Part shown: positions 37,071-45,236 of the stretch, piece by piece
How positions within the stretch are numbered: the stretch's first letter is position 1
Layout: each line of letters opens with the position of its first letter
Source: Pseudomonas sp. MWU13-2105
Lineage (GTDB): Bacteria; Pseudomonadota; Gammaproteobacteria; Pseudomonadales; Pseudomonadaceae
NCBI RefSeq assembly: GCF_023242315.1
Contig: NZ_JALLIY010000024.1
Coordinates: forward strand, 1-64,000
DNA length: 64,000 bases
Reading direction: 5' to 3'
Notes under the pieces: generated by a model
Told to the model about the DNA's origin: nothing
What the model saw: the letters and a program-made list of their open reading frames with translations, nothing else
The model's database searches: none
Position numbers and translations under genes: made by a program

Positions 37071-37931
37071 CTATCGCCCGAGGTAGACCTCGATCACCCG
37101 CTCGTTTTCCTGCACCTGCTCCAGCGACCCCTCGGCCAGCACGCTCCCCTGGTGCAGCACGGTGACATGGTCGGCTATCGCCCCGACAAAGCCCATGTCG
37201 TGCTCCACCACCATCAGCGAATGCTTGCCGGCCAGGCTCTTGAACAGCTCGGCGGTGAACTCGGTCTCGGCATCGGTCATGCCCGCCACCGGCTCGTCGA
37301 GCAGCAACAGTTGCGGGGCCTGCACCAGCAACATGCCGATCTCCAGGAACTGCTTCTGGCCGTGGGACAGCAAGCCGGCGGGGCGATTGACCGAGCCGCT
37401 CAGGCGGATGGTTTCCAGGACCCGGGCAATCCCGTCTTTCTGCTCGCCGCTCAAACGCGCCCGCAGGCTGGCCCACACCGACTTGTCGGTCTTCTGCGCC
37501 AGTTCCAGGTTCTCGAACACCGTCAGCGCTTCGAACACCGTCGGTTTCTGGAACTTGCGGCCGATCCCGGCCTGGGCGATCTGTACTTCGCTCATCGTCG
37601 ACAGGTCGAGGGTCTCGCCGAACCAGGCCTTGCCGTGGCTGGGCCGGGTCTTGCCGGTGATCACGTCCATCAGGGTGGTCTTGCCCGCGCCATTGGGGCC
37701 GATGATGCAGCGCAGCTCGCCGACGCCGATGTACAGGTTCAGGTTGTTCAGGGCCTTGAAGCCGTCGAAGCTGACGCTGATGTCCTCCAGGGTCAGGATG
37801 GTGCCATGGCGGGTATCCAGGCCGTCGCCCCTGGCCTGGCCGAGCCCGATGGCGTCGCGGCTGCTGCCGGCGTCTTTGTTTGGCTCAAGGATCGGTTCGA
37901 GCATGAATTCGGCGGTCGCGGTGACTCTCAT
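37071..37931 (-). CDS. urtD: Urea ABC transporter ATPase UrtD
   Basis: A 286-residue LivG-type ATPase. An N-terminal extension of about 40 residues precedes LTLEDISVSFDGFKALNNLN. Walker A is IIGPNGAGKTTLMDVITGKT, the signature is LLSHGQKQFLEIGMLL, and Walker B is LLLLDEPVAGMTDAE. It ends with EVYLGR. It overlaps urtC by four bases (ATGA). The start at 37931 is supported by that overlap. It pairs with UrtE as the cytoplasmic motor of the urea importer. Confidence 0.93.
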   Translation of the reverse strand: MRVTATAEFMLEPILEPNKDAGSSRDAIGLGQARGDGLDTRHGTILTLEDISVSFDGFKALNNLNLYIGVGELRCIIGPNGAGKTTLMDVITGKTRPSHGKAWFGETLDLSTMSEVQIAQAGIGRKFQKPTVFEALTVFENLELAQKTDKSVWASLRARLSGEQKDGIARVLETIRLSGSVNRPAGLLSHGQKQFLEIGMLLVQAPQLLLLDEPVAGMTDAETEFTAELFKSLAGKHSLMVVEHDMGFVGAIADHVTVLHQGSVLAEGSLEQVQENERVIEVYLGR

Positions 37932-39007
37932 TGTTCGCCCCTTTTCTTCAGCAACCCGATCACGCCCTTGGGCAGGTACAGGGTCACGCCGATAAACAGT
38001 GCGCCGAGGAAGAACAGCCAGTACTCAGGGAAGGCCACGGTGAACCAGCTCTTCATGCCGTTGACCATGCCTGCGCCGAGCAACGGGCCGATCAGGCTGC
38101 CGCGCCCGCCGAGGGCCACCCATACGGCGGCCTCGATGGAGTTGGTCGGCGACATTTCGCTGGGGTTTATGATCCCCACCTGCGGCACATACAGCGCCCC
38201 GGCCAGACCGCACAACACCGCGCTCAAGACCCAGACGAAGAGTTTGAAACCACGGGGATCGTAGCCGCAGAACATCAGGCGGTTCTCCGCGTCACGCAGC
38301 GCCGTCAGCACCCGGCCGAACTTGCTCCGGGCCAGGCGCCAGCCGCTGTAGAGGCTGGCAACCAGCAACACCACGGTGGCGAAGAACAGTGCCGCGCGGG
38401 TGCCCGGTTCGGTGATGCCGAAGCCGAGAATGCTGCGGAAGTTGGTAAAGCCGTTATTGCCGCCGAAGCCGGTTTCGTTGCGGAAGAACAGCAGCATCCC
38501 GGCGAAGGTCAGGGCCTGGGTCATGATCGAGAAGTACACGCCCTTGATCCGCGAACGGAAGGCGAAGAAACCGAACACCAGCGCCAGCAACCCCGGCGCC
38601 AGCACCACCAGGCACAAGGCCCAGAGGAAGTGGCTGGTGCCGGTCCAGTACCAGGGCAGCTCGGTCCAGGACAGGAAGGTCATGAACGCCGGCAGTTCGT
38701 CGCCGGACGCCTGGCGCATCAGGTACATGCCCATGGCATAGCCGCCGAGGGCGAAGAACAGGCCGTGGCCCAGGGACAGCAGGCCGGCGTAACCCCAAAC
38801 CAGGTCCAGGGCCAGGGCGACGATGGCGTAGCAGAGAATCTTGCCCACCAGGGTCAGGCTGTAGGCCGAGACGTGGAACAGGTTCTCCGGCGGCAGCAGC
38901 GACAGCAGCGGCAAGACCAGCAGCAGCGCCAGCACGATCGCGCCGATGGCGATCGTCAGGCCGGGCCCGGCCTTTTGTGTCGCGGTGAGCATCAGGGGCT
39001 GGTTCAT
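37928..39007 (-). CDS. urtC: Urea ABC transporter permease UrtC
   Basis: A 359-residue LivM-type permease with about ten membrane helices (ILCYAIVALALDLVWGYAGL, SLGHGLFFALGGYAMGMYLM, and the C-terminal SWFTVAFPEYWLFFLGALFI). The ATPase-contact loop is RDAENRLMFCGYDPRGFKL. The start is ATG 39007, sharing one base with the urtB stop (TGATG). The same frame is open far upstream inside urtB but has no family features there. It forms the urea channel with UrtB. Confidence 0.94.
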   Translation of the reverse strand: MNQPLMLTATQKAGPGLTIAIGAIVLALLLVLPLLSLLPPENLFHVSAYSLTLVGKILCYAIVALALDLVWGYAGLLSLGHGLFFALGGYAMGMYLMRQASGDELPAFMTFLSWTELPWYWTGTSHFLWALCLVVLAPGLLALVFGFFAFRSRIKGVYFSIMTQALTFAGMLLFFRNETGFGGNNGFTNFRSILGFGITEPGTRAALFFATVVLLVASLYSGWRLARSKFGRVLTALRDAENRLMFCGYDPRGFKLFVWVLSAVLCGLAGALYVPQVGIINPSEMSPTNSIEAAVWVALGGRGSLIGPLLGAGMVNGMKSWFTVAFPEYWLFFLGALFIGVTLYLPKGVIGLLKKRGEQ

Positions 39008-40509
39008 CAGTCGATCACCCGTCCTTTCAGTGCGAAGAGTCCTTGCGGGCGTTTCTGGATAAACAGAATGATCAGCGCGAGGATCAGGATCTTGCCCAGT
39101 ACCGCGCCGATCTGCGGTTCGAGGAGCTTGTTGGCGATGCCCAGGCCGAAGGCGGCCATGACGCTGCCGGCCAACTGGCCGACCCCGCCGAGCACCACCA
39201 CCAGGAAGGAGTCGATGATGTAGCTCTGGCCCAGGTCCGGCCCGACGTTGCCGATCTGGCTCAGCGCTACGCCGCCGAGGCCGGCGATGCCGGAGCCGAG
39301 GCCGAAGGCGAGCATGTCCACCCGTCCGGTGGGCACGCCGCAGCAGGCGGCCATATTGCGGTTCTGGGTGACAGCACGGACGTTCAGGCCCAGGCGGGTC
39401 TTGTTCAGCAGCAGCCAGGTGAGGACCACCACGAACAGCGCGAAGGCGATGATCACCAGGCGGTTGTAGGGCAAGACCAGGTTGGGCAGCACCTGGATAC
39501 CGCCGGAAAGCCAGGCCGGGTTGGCCACTTCGACGTTCTGCGCGCCGAACAGCAAACGGACCAGCTGGATCAGCATCAGGCTGATGCCCCAGGTGGCGAG
39601 CAGGGTTTCCAGTGGGCGTCCATAGAGATGGCGGATGATCGTGCGTTCCAGGGCCATGCCGATCCCGGCGGTGACGAAGAACGCCACTGGCAGTGCCACC
39701 AGCGGGTAGAACTCGATGGCCTGGGGCAGGAAGCGCTGGAACAGCAACTGCACGACATAGGTGGCGTAGGCGCCGAGCATGAGCATTTCGCCGTGGGCCA
39801 TATTGATCACCCCGAGCAGGCCGAAGGTGATCGCCAGGCCCAGGGCCGCCAGCAACAGGATCGAACCCAGGGACAGGCCGCTGAAGGCCTGGCCGAGCCA
39901 TTCGCCGATCATCAGCTTGCGTTTGACTTGCGCCAGGCTGGTTTCGGTGGCGGTACGCACGCCGGCGTCGGTTTCGACCCCGGGTTGCAGCAAGCCTTCG
40001 AGGCGGGTGCGGGCCAGCGGCTCGCCGCTGTCACCGAGCAGGCGCACGGCGGCCAGGCGCACCGCCGGATCGCTGTCGACCAGTTGCAGATTGGCCAGGG
40101 CCAGGCTCAGGGCGGCGCGGACGGCGGCGTTGGTTTCGCCGGCCAGTTGCTGGTCGAGGAATTTCAGTTGCGCCGGCTTGGCGCTTTTTTGCAGTTGCTG
40201 CGCGGCGGCCAGGCGGACCTTGGCATCGGCGGCGAGCAGTTGCTGGGCCGCGACGGCGGTGTCGATCAGGCCGCGCAGACGGTTGTTCAGGCGCAAGGTC
40301 TTGGTTTCACCGTTGAGCGTCAACTGGCCGCTTTGCAGGGCGTTGACCAGCTCGATGCGTGTCGGTTCCGGGTGCGCGGCCCAGGTTTCCAGCAGGGTGG
40401 CCTGTTGGCTGGAGTCGGCGGCGACGAAGTCTTCGGCGTCGCCGGCGTGGGCGGCCATCGGCAACAGCAGCGCGAGGGCGAGGAGAAACCGGTATAGGGC
40501 AGTGGGCAT
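39007..40509 (-). CDS. urtB: Urea ABC transporter permease UrtB
   Basis: A 500-residue protein. A signal sequence (MPTALYRFLLALALLLPMAA, cleaved near AHA) and a periplasmic helical domain of about 190 residues with HEAT-like repeats (LLETWAAHPEPTRIELVNAL, AAVRLLGDSGEPLARTRLEG) precede a LivH-type permease domain (GSILLLAALGLAITFGLLGV, INMAHGEMLMLGAYATYVVQ). This long form is normal for UrtB of proteobacteria. ATG 40509 is preferred over an upstream start at 40545 because it begins the signal peptide. A REPIN of about 145 bp separates it from urtA. Confidence 0.93.
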   Translation of the reverse strand: MPTALYRFLLALALLLPMAAHAGDAEDFVAADSSQQATLLETWAAHPEPTRIELVNALQSGQLTLNGETKTLRLNNRLRGLIDTAVAAQQLLAADAKVRLAAAQQLQKSAKPAQLKFLDQQLAGETNAAVRAALSLALANLQLVDSDPAVRLAAVRLLGDSGEPLARTRLEGLLQPGVETDAGVRTATETSLAQVKRKLMIGEWLGQAFSGLSLGSILLLAALGLAITFGLLGVINMAHGEMLMLGAYATYVVQLLFQRFLPQAIEFYPLVALPVAFFVTAGIGMALERTIIRHLYGRPLETLLATWGISLMLIQLVRLLFGAQNVEVANPAWLSGGIQVLPNLVLPYNRLVIIAFALFVVVLTWLLLNKTRLGLNVRAVTQNRNMAACCGVPTGRVDMLAFGLGSGIAGLGGVALSQIGNVGPDLGQSYIIDSFLVVVLGGVGQLAGSVMAAFGLGIANKLLEPQIGAVLGKILILALIILFIQKRPQGLFALKGRVID

Positions 40510-40555
40510 ATCAATGGCCTGGCACATGGAAAAGACGAACTTCAAGCGATCGTGC

Positions 40556-40701
40556 TTGTGTGGGCGCAGAGGTTATGTGGGGGTGGTGCTTGTGTGGGAG
40601 CGGAGCTTGCCCGCGAAGCTTTTAGCGGCCTCAAGGCCCCCTTCGCGGCGGTGCGGCGATCCGACAAGTACCGCTCCCACATAACCTCTGCTCCCACACA
40701 A
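40556..40701. repeat. Nested REPIN between urtA and urtB
   Basis: An outer inverted repeat (TTGTGTGGGCGCAGAGGTTA from 40556, 26-bp arms with one mismatch, ending at 40701) encloses the 89-bp REPIN 40593-40681. The whole unit can fold into a hairpin of about 146 bases within the urt transcript. It accounts for most of the 257-bp urtA-urtB gap. Confidence 0.8.
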
Positions 40702-40766
40702 CCTCAGAGCCCGCCCAAGCACCGCTGTTTCCCTATCGGGCTTCAGGCTTGGGGCCAGTCCCTCAC

Positions 40767-42032
40767 TCAGTTGCTCTTCACCGCATAATCAGGTTTCTTG
40801 TCGTTACCCGGGATAAACGGGCTCCACGGCTGGGCACGGATCGGTCCCTTGGTCTGCCAGACCACGTTGAACTGACCGTCGGCCTGGATCTCGCCGATCA
40901 TCACCGGCTTGTGCAGGTGATGGTTGGTCGGGTCCATGGTCAGGGTGTAGCCCGACGGCGCGGCGAAGGTCTGGCCGGCGAGGGCTTCACGCACCTTGTC
41001 GACATCGGTGGACTTGGCTTTCTCCGCCGCCTGGGCCCACATGTGGATGCCGACATAGGTGGCTTCCATCGGGTCGTTGGTCACCGCCTTGTCGGCACCC
41101 GGGAGGTTTTTCTTCTTGGCATAGGCTTTCCAGTCGGCGACGAATTTCTTGTTCACCGGGTTATCCACCGACTCGAAGTAGTTCCACGCCGCCAGGTTAC
41201 CCACCAACGGCTTGGTGTCGATGCCACGCAGTTCTTCCTCGCCCACGGAGAAGGCCACCACCGGAACGTCGGTGGCTTTCAGGCCCTGGTTGGCCAGTTC
41301 CTTGTAGAACGGCACGTTGGAGTCGCCGTTGACGGTGGAGATGACCGCAGTCTTGCCGCCGGCGGAGAACTTCTTGATGTTGGCGACGATGGTCTGGTAA
41401 TCGGCGTGGCCGAACGGGGTGTAGACCTCTTCGATATCCTTGTCCGCTACCCCCTTGGAGTGCAGGAACGAACGCAGGATCTTGTTGGTGGTACGCGGGT
41501 AGACGTAGTCGGTGCCGAGCAGGAAGAAGCGCTTGGCCGCGCCGCCGTCTTCGCTCATCAGGTATTCCACCGCCGGGATCGCCTGCTGGTTCGGCGCCGC
41601 ACCGGTGTAGAACACGTTCGGCGACATTTCCTCGCCTTCATACTGCACCGGGTAGAACAGCAGGCCGTTGAGTTCCTCGAACACCGGCAGTACCGATTTG
41701 CGCGACACCGAAGTCCAGCAGCCGAACACCACCGCGACCTTGTCCTGGGTCAGCAACTGGCGGCTTTTTTCGGCGAACAGCGGCCAGTTGGAGGCCGGGT
41801 CGACCACCACCGGTTCGAGCATCTTGCCGTTGACCCCGCCCTTGGCGTTGATCTCATCAATGGTCATCAGCGCCATGTCTTTGAGCGAGGTTTCGGAGAT
41901 TGCCATGGTGCCGGACAGCGAGTGCAGGATGCCGACCTTGATGGTCTCGGCAGCCTGGACGGCCCAGGTCATGCCCATGGCGGCAATGGATGCCGTCAAT
42001 GTGAAAGCCTTGATCAGACTACGACGCTTCAT
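40767..42032 (-). CDS. urtA: Urea-binding periplasmic protein UrtA
   Basis: A 421-residue Leu/Ile/Val-type binding protein specific for urea. The signal MKRRSLIKAFTLTASIAAMG has a twin arginine followed by a hydrophobic stretch, suggesting Tat export, cleaved near VQA-A. The mature protein starts ETIKVGILHSLSGTMAISET and contains VVFGCWTSVSRKSVLPVFEE and LFYPVQYEGEEMSPNVFYTG, typical of UrtA. The start is ATG 42032; upstream codons of the same open frame belong to the promoter region. It is the first gene of the urt-ure block, behind a sigma-54 promoter. Confidence 0.94.
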   Translation of the reverse strand: MKRRSLIKAFTLTASIAAMGMTWAVQAAETIKVGILHSLSGTMAISETSLKDMALMTIDEINAKGGVNGKMLEPVVVDPASNWPLFAEKSRQLLTQDKVAVVFGCWTSVSRKSVLPVFEELNGLLFYPVQYEGEEMSPNVFYTGAAPNQQAIPAVEYLMSEDGGAAKRFFLLGTDYVYPRTTNKILRSFLHSKGVADKDIEEVYTPFGHADYQTIVANIKKFSAGGKTAVISTVNGDSNVPFYKELANQGLKATDVPVVAFSVGEEELRGIDTKPLVGNLAAWNYFESVDNPVNKKFVADWKAYAKKKNLPGADKAVTNDPMEATYVGIHMWAQAAEKAKSTDVDKVREALAGQTFAAPSGYTLTMDPTNHHLHKPVMIGEIQADGQFNVVWQTKGPIRAQPWSPFIPGNDKKPDYAVKSN

Positions 42033-42095
42033 TGGTGCGATCTCCAGATGTTCAAAGTTTTTTGGTTGGCAGATGCAGACACTGAAGGGGCTTTT

Positions 42096-42109
42096 GCAAA
42101 GGGTGTGCC
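42096..42109 (-). promoter_or_regulatory. Sigma-54 promoter of the urt-ure block
   Basis: On the minus strand, GGCACACCCTTTGC gives the invariant GG (-24) and GC (-12) with exactly ten bases between, and matches the extended TGGCAC-N5-TTGCA consensus at most positions. Transcription should begin near 42084, leaving a leader of about 50 bases before the urtA ATG at 42032. Confidence 0.75.
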
Positions 42110-42164
42110 TAGTCGGGGAAAGGCAAGAAACAGTCGTGTTTGAAAGGCGCTGGTCTGAACAGTC

Positions 42165-42220
42165 GCACCAAGCGGGGGCGACATGGGCGTTGCGGTGCGC
42201 GGGGAGTACCAGATTGGTGC
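42165..42220 (-). promoter_or_regulatory. NtrC-like enhancer sites upstream of urtA
   Basis: GTACCAGATTGGTGC (42206-42220) matches the E. coli glnA NtrC site core GCACTATATTGGTGC at 12 of 15 positions. A weaker copy, GCACCAAGCGGGGGC, lies at 42165-42179, 41 bp away, about four helical turns. The better site lies about 100 bp upstream of the sigma-54 promoter, the normal enhancer distance. Confidence 0.6.
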
Positions 42221-42272
42221 TGTACCGTCTTTGCGAACAGCTCCGCTCCCACACAAGCACCGCTCCCATACT

Positions 42273-43283
42273 TCAGCGGCGGCGCATCAGCCCGATAAAA
42301 AACAACCCGCCAATGGCTGCCGTGGCCACCCCGATAGGCAGGTCTTCCGGAGCGATCAAGGTGCGCGCGGCGACATCGACCCAGACCAGGAACAGGCTCC
42401 CCGACAGCGCCGACACCGGCAGCAGGCGCCGATGTTCCGCGCCCACCAGGTAGCGGGCGATATGCGGCACCATCAGGCCGACGAAGCCGATGGAACCGCT
42501 GATGGAGACCAGTACGCCGGTCATCAGCGAGGCGATCAGGAACACCTTCAGGCGCACATTGCGTGCATTCAGGCCGAGGGTTACGGCGGTCTGCTCGCCG
42601 GCCATCAAGGCGTTCAACGGCCGGGCCATGCTCACCAGCAACACCAGCCCCAGCAGCACGCTCGCCGCCGGTATCGGCAGCAGCTCCCAACGCGCCAGGC
42701 CGAGGCCACCGAGCATCCAGAACAGCACCGCGGAGCTAGCCCGGTGGTCGCCGAGAAACAGCAGCAGGTTGGCCAGCGCCATCATCACGAAGGACACCGC
42801 GACCCCGCACAGCAGCAACCGGTCACTGTCCAGCCGACCGTTGCGACTGGCGATGGCGAGCACCGCCAGCATGCTGCCCAGGGCGCCGATAAAGGCGGCG
42901 ATGGGCAAGGTCAGCAGGCCGACGACTTCGCCCACATGCAGCACCACGATCACCGCGCCGAGGGTCGCCCCGGAAGTCACGCCGAGCAGGTGCGGATCGG
43001 CCAGGGGATTGCGCGTGACCGCCTGCAACACCGCGCCGATCAACGCCAGACCGGCGCCCACCAGCGCGCCGAGGAGCATCCGCGGCACCCGGATCAGCCA
43101 GACGATATGCTCCTGCCCGGCGCTCCAGTTCACCTCGCCCAGCCCCAGGGTCTTGTAGGAGAGAATCCGCCAGACCACCTCCACCGGCACCCGTGCCGGG
43201 CCGAAACCCAGGGAGAGGACGCAGGACAGCAGCAACAGGGCGCCGAGAGCGGCCAGCAACGAGCCATAGCGGCGATTCATCAT
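42273..43283 (-). CDS. FecCD-type ABC transporter permease
   Basis: A 336-residue permease with about ten helices (LAALGALLLLSCVLSLGFGP, RVPRMLLGALVGAGLALIGA, AVTRNPLADPHLLGVTSGAT). The family moves iron-siderophore, haem, B12 or metal-metallophore complexes across the inner membrane. It overlaps the binding-protein gene by four bases and ends the three-gene unit. The order and types match a P. aeruginosa unit near its cob genes that I recall as PA2912-PA2914 and zinc-responsive. The upstream Zur-like box supports a zinc link, but the substrate is unproven. Confidence 0.85.
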   Translation of the reverse strand: MMNRRYGSLLAALGALLLLSCVLSLGFGPARVPVEVVWRILSYKTLGLGEVNWSAGQEHIVWLIRVPRMLLGALVGAGLALIGAVLQAVTRNPLADPHLLGVTSGATLGAVIVVLHVGEVVGLLTLPIAAFIGALGSMLAVLAIASRNGRLDSDRLLLCGVAVSFVMMALANLLLFLGDHRASSAVLFWMLGGLGLARWELLPIPAASVLLGLVLLVSMARPLNALMAGEQTAVTLGLNARNVRLKVFLIASLMTGVLVSISGSIGFVGLMVPHIARYLVGAEHRRLLPVSALSGSLFLVWVDVAARTLIAPEDLPIGVATAAIGGLFFIGLMRRR

Positions 43284-44230
43284 TGTGGGTGGAAGGCCTT
43301 GGCCAGGGTTTCGATGGCCTTGACGTTATCGATGCCCGGCGTCGCCTCGACATACGGAATCACCACGAAGCGCTTGTTGCGGATAGCGTCCACCGACTGC
43401 AATGCCGGGTTGCTTTCGAGGAAGCGCTGTTTCTGTTCGGCGCTGACTTCGCTGTAGTCGACGATGACGATCACCTGGGGATTCTTCGCCACCACGCTTT
43501 CCCAGTTCACCCGCGTCCAGCTGGCATCGATGTCGTCGAGGACGTTGCGCCCGCCGGCGGCTTCGATCAGCGCCTGGGGCATGGCCAGGCGGCCGGAGGT
43601 CATGGCGCGGTCTTCGCCGCTGTCATAGAGGAATACCCGTGGACGCTCGGCCGGCAGGCTTTTGCGCACGGCGGCGACGCGCGCCTGCATCGCCTCGATC
43701 AGGGCATTGGCGCGGTCCTGCACATCGAAGATCCGGCCCAGGTTGCGCAGGTCGTTGTAGGTGTCGTCGAGGCTGGCGCCCGGGCGTTTCATCACGAAGG
43801 CGCAGGACTCGGTCAGCTCGTAGACATTGATACCCAGGGGCGTCAGCGTCGCCGGGGTGAGGGCTCCGCCGACCGTCATGCCGTAGTCCCAGCCGGCGAA
43901 GAAGAAATCGACGTTGGCATTGAGCAGGGTTTCCACCGACGGGTACTTGGCCGCCAGTTCCGGCAGGCCGTCGAGGGTCTTGGCCATCTGCGCGGTCACC
44001 GATTTCCAGCCGCTGATCCCGCTGTAGCCGGCCATGCGTGGCTTGAGGCCGAGGGCGAGCATCATCTGGGTCATGTTGATGTCATGGCTGAGCGCGTGCC
44101 TGGGCGCCTCCTTGAAGGTTACCTCGCGGTTGCAGCTGCGGACCGTCAACGGGTAATGCGTCGACTCGGCCAGGGCGGTCATGGATGTGAACAGTGAACC
44201 GAGGCAAAGCGCCAGGTGCCGTAGCTTCAT
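43280..44230 (-). CDS. ABC transporter periplasmic binding protein (BtuF/FepB-like)
   Basis: A 316-residue secreted protein with signal MKLRHLALCLGSLFTSMTAL and mature N-terminus near AES. The two-lobed class III binding-protein fold is indicated by LSHDINMTQMMLALGLKPRM, YPSVETLLNANVDFFFAGWD and VVAKNPQVIVIVDYSEVSAE. Two or three cysteines occur in the mature part (RSCNREV, LTESCAFV), unusual for this fold and possibly a disulfide. It overlaps both neighbours by four bases. It would deliver a metal complex to the FecCD-type permease. Confidence 0.83.
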   Translation of the reverse strand: MKLRHLALCLGSLFTSMTALAESTHYPLTVRSCNREVTFKEAPRHALSHDINMTQMMLALGLKPRMAGYSGISGWKSVTAQMAKTLDGLPELAAKYPSVETLLNANVDFFFAGWDYGMTVGGALTPATLTPLGINVYELTESCAFVMKRPGASLDDTYNDLRNLGRIFDVQDRANALIEAMQARVAAVRKSLPAERPRVFLYDSGEDRAMTSGRLAMPQALIEAAGGRNVLDDIDASWTRVNWESVVAKNPQVIVIVDYSEVSAEQKQRFLESNPALQSVDAIRNKRFVVIPYVEATPGIDNVKAIETLAKAFHPQ

Positions 44231-45015
44231 GGTTGGGTTATCCAGGTGATTCGCGGGTAGCCGGAGAGTGGGTGGCTATCGATCAGCGCCTCGACGCCGA
44301 ACACTTCACGCAGCAACTCGGCGCTGAGGACTTCGGCGGGTGTGCCGCTGGCGACGATGCGCCCGTGCTGGAGCACATACAGGCGGTCGCAGAATGCGGC
44401 GGCCAGGTTGAGGTCGTGGATACTGGCCAGGATGCCGATCTTCAACTGCCTGAGCAGACGCAACAGCTCCAGCTGGAAGCGTGGGTCGAGGTGGTTGGTC
44501 GGCTCGTCGAGGATCAGCAACTGCGGTTGCTGGGTCAGGGCACGGGCGAGGATCACGCGTTGTTTTTCACCGCCGGAGAGGGTGGCGAAGGCGTGGTCTT
44601 CGAAGCCCAGCATGCCCACCGATTCGAGGGACTGGCGGACCAGTCGGCGGTCGGACTCGGTGTCGCCTTCGAAGAGTTGTTTGTGCGGGGTGCGGCCCAT
44701 GGCGACCACTTCTTCAACGGTCAGGCCAAAGGCATCGGGGAATTCCTGGAGCACCACGGCGATGCGCTGGGCGCACCAGCGTGGCGATTGTTTCCAGACG
44801 TTCTGCTGTTCGAGCAGGACCTCGCCGTGTTCCGGCTGGCTGAACCGATAGGCGCAACGCAGCAGGCTGGTCTTGCCGCTACCATTGGGACCGATCAGGC
44901 CGACGAACTCTCCGGCGGCCACCCGCAGGTTGGCGTCACGCAGCTGGAACTGGTGTTGGCAGCGGTCATGGCCGGGAGGCGTCCAGGCGAGATCGGTGAG
45001 GGTCAGCGAGGTCAT
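44227..45015 (-). CDS. FepC/BtuD-type ABC transporter ATPase
   Basis: A 262-residue ATPase and first gene of the ABC unit. Walker A is LIGPNGSGKTSLLRCAYRFS near residues 36-50, the signature is LSGGEKQRVILARAL, and Walker B is LLILDEPTNHLDPRF. The C-terminal part (LSAELLREVFGVEALIDSHP) is typical of siderophore-type ATPases. A REPIN and a Zur-like palindrome lie just upstream, with the hairpin inside the probable leader. It overlaps the binding-protein gene by four bases. Confidence 0.87.
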   Translation of the reverse strand: MTSLTLTDLAWTPPGHDRCQHQFQLRDANLRVAAGEFVGLIGPNGSGKTSLLRCAYRFSQPEHGEVLLEQQNVWKQSPRWCAQRIAVVLQEFPDAFGLTVEEVVAMGRTPHKQLFEGDTESDRRLVRQSLESVGMLGFEDHAFATLSGGEKQRVILARALTQQPQLLILDEPTNHLDPRFQLELLRLLRQLKIGILASIHDLNLAAAFCDRLYVLQHGRIVASGTPAEVLSAELLREVFGVEALIDSHPLSGYPRITWITQP

Positions 45016-45053
45016 TCGTTACTCAGGGTCAGGGGAGTGTACGCAGAGCTTTA

Positions 45054-45137
45054 TGTAGGAGCTGGCTTGCCGGCGATGGCGGCAGGAAGACCGATGCAAG
45101 GCTCAAGGGCTTCATCGCCGGCAAGCCGGCTCCTACA
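45054..45137. repeat. REPIN upstream of the metal ABC operon
   Basis: TGTAGGAGCTGGCTTGCCGG (45054 on) pairs with CCGGCAAGCCGGCTCCTACA ending at 45137. It lies between the Zur-like box and the ATPase start, so it would be transcribed as a leader hairpin if the promoter is at the box. Confidence 0.8.
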
Positions 45138-45152
45138 AATTTCGCGATGCAC

Positions 45153-45171
45153 ATTGTTATACTGTAACAAT
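45153..45171. promoter_or_regulatory. Zur-like operator
   Basis: The 19-bp palindrome ATTGTTA-TACTG-TAACAAT matches the gammaproteobacterial Zur core TGTTATA-N-TATAACA closely (TGTTATA C T GTAACA). It lies 138 bp upstream of the ABC ATPase gene and 65 bp from the end of the PepSY gene. Zinc-replete Zur binding here would repress the ABC operon. Confidence 0.55.
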
Positions 45172-45236
45172 ATGCGTTTGCAATAGTTTCGCATTAAAAG
45201 CCTACAGATTCCCCTGTGGCGTGCCTCTCAACCTTT

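Noticed and set aside
39008..39901. Long upstream extension of the urtC frame inside urtB
   Set aside because: Arg/Pro-rich out-of-frame translation of urtB; the urtC family sequence begins exactly at ATG 39007.
39043..40497. 484-codon plus-strand frame opposite urtB
   Set aside because: Gln/Ala/Gly-rich shadow of a permease gene with no start signal.
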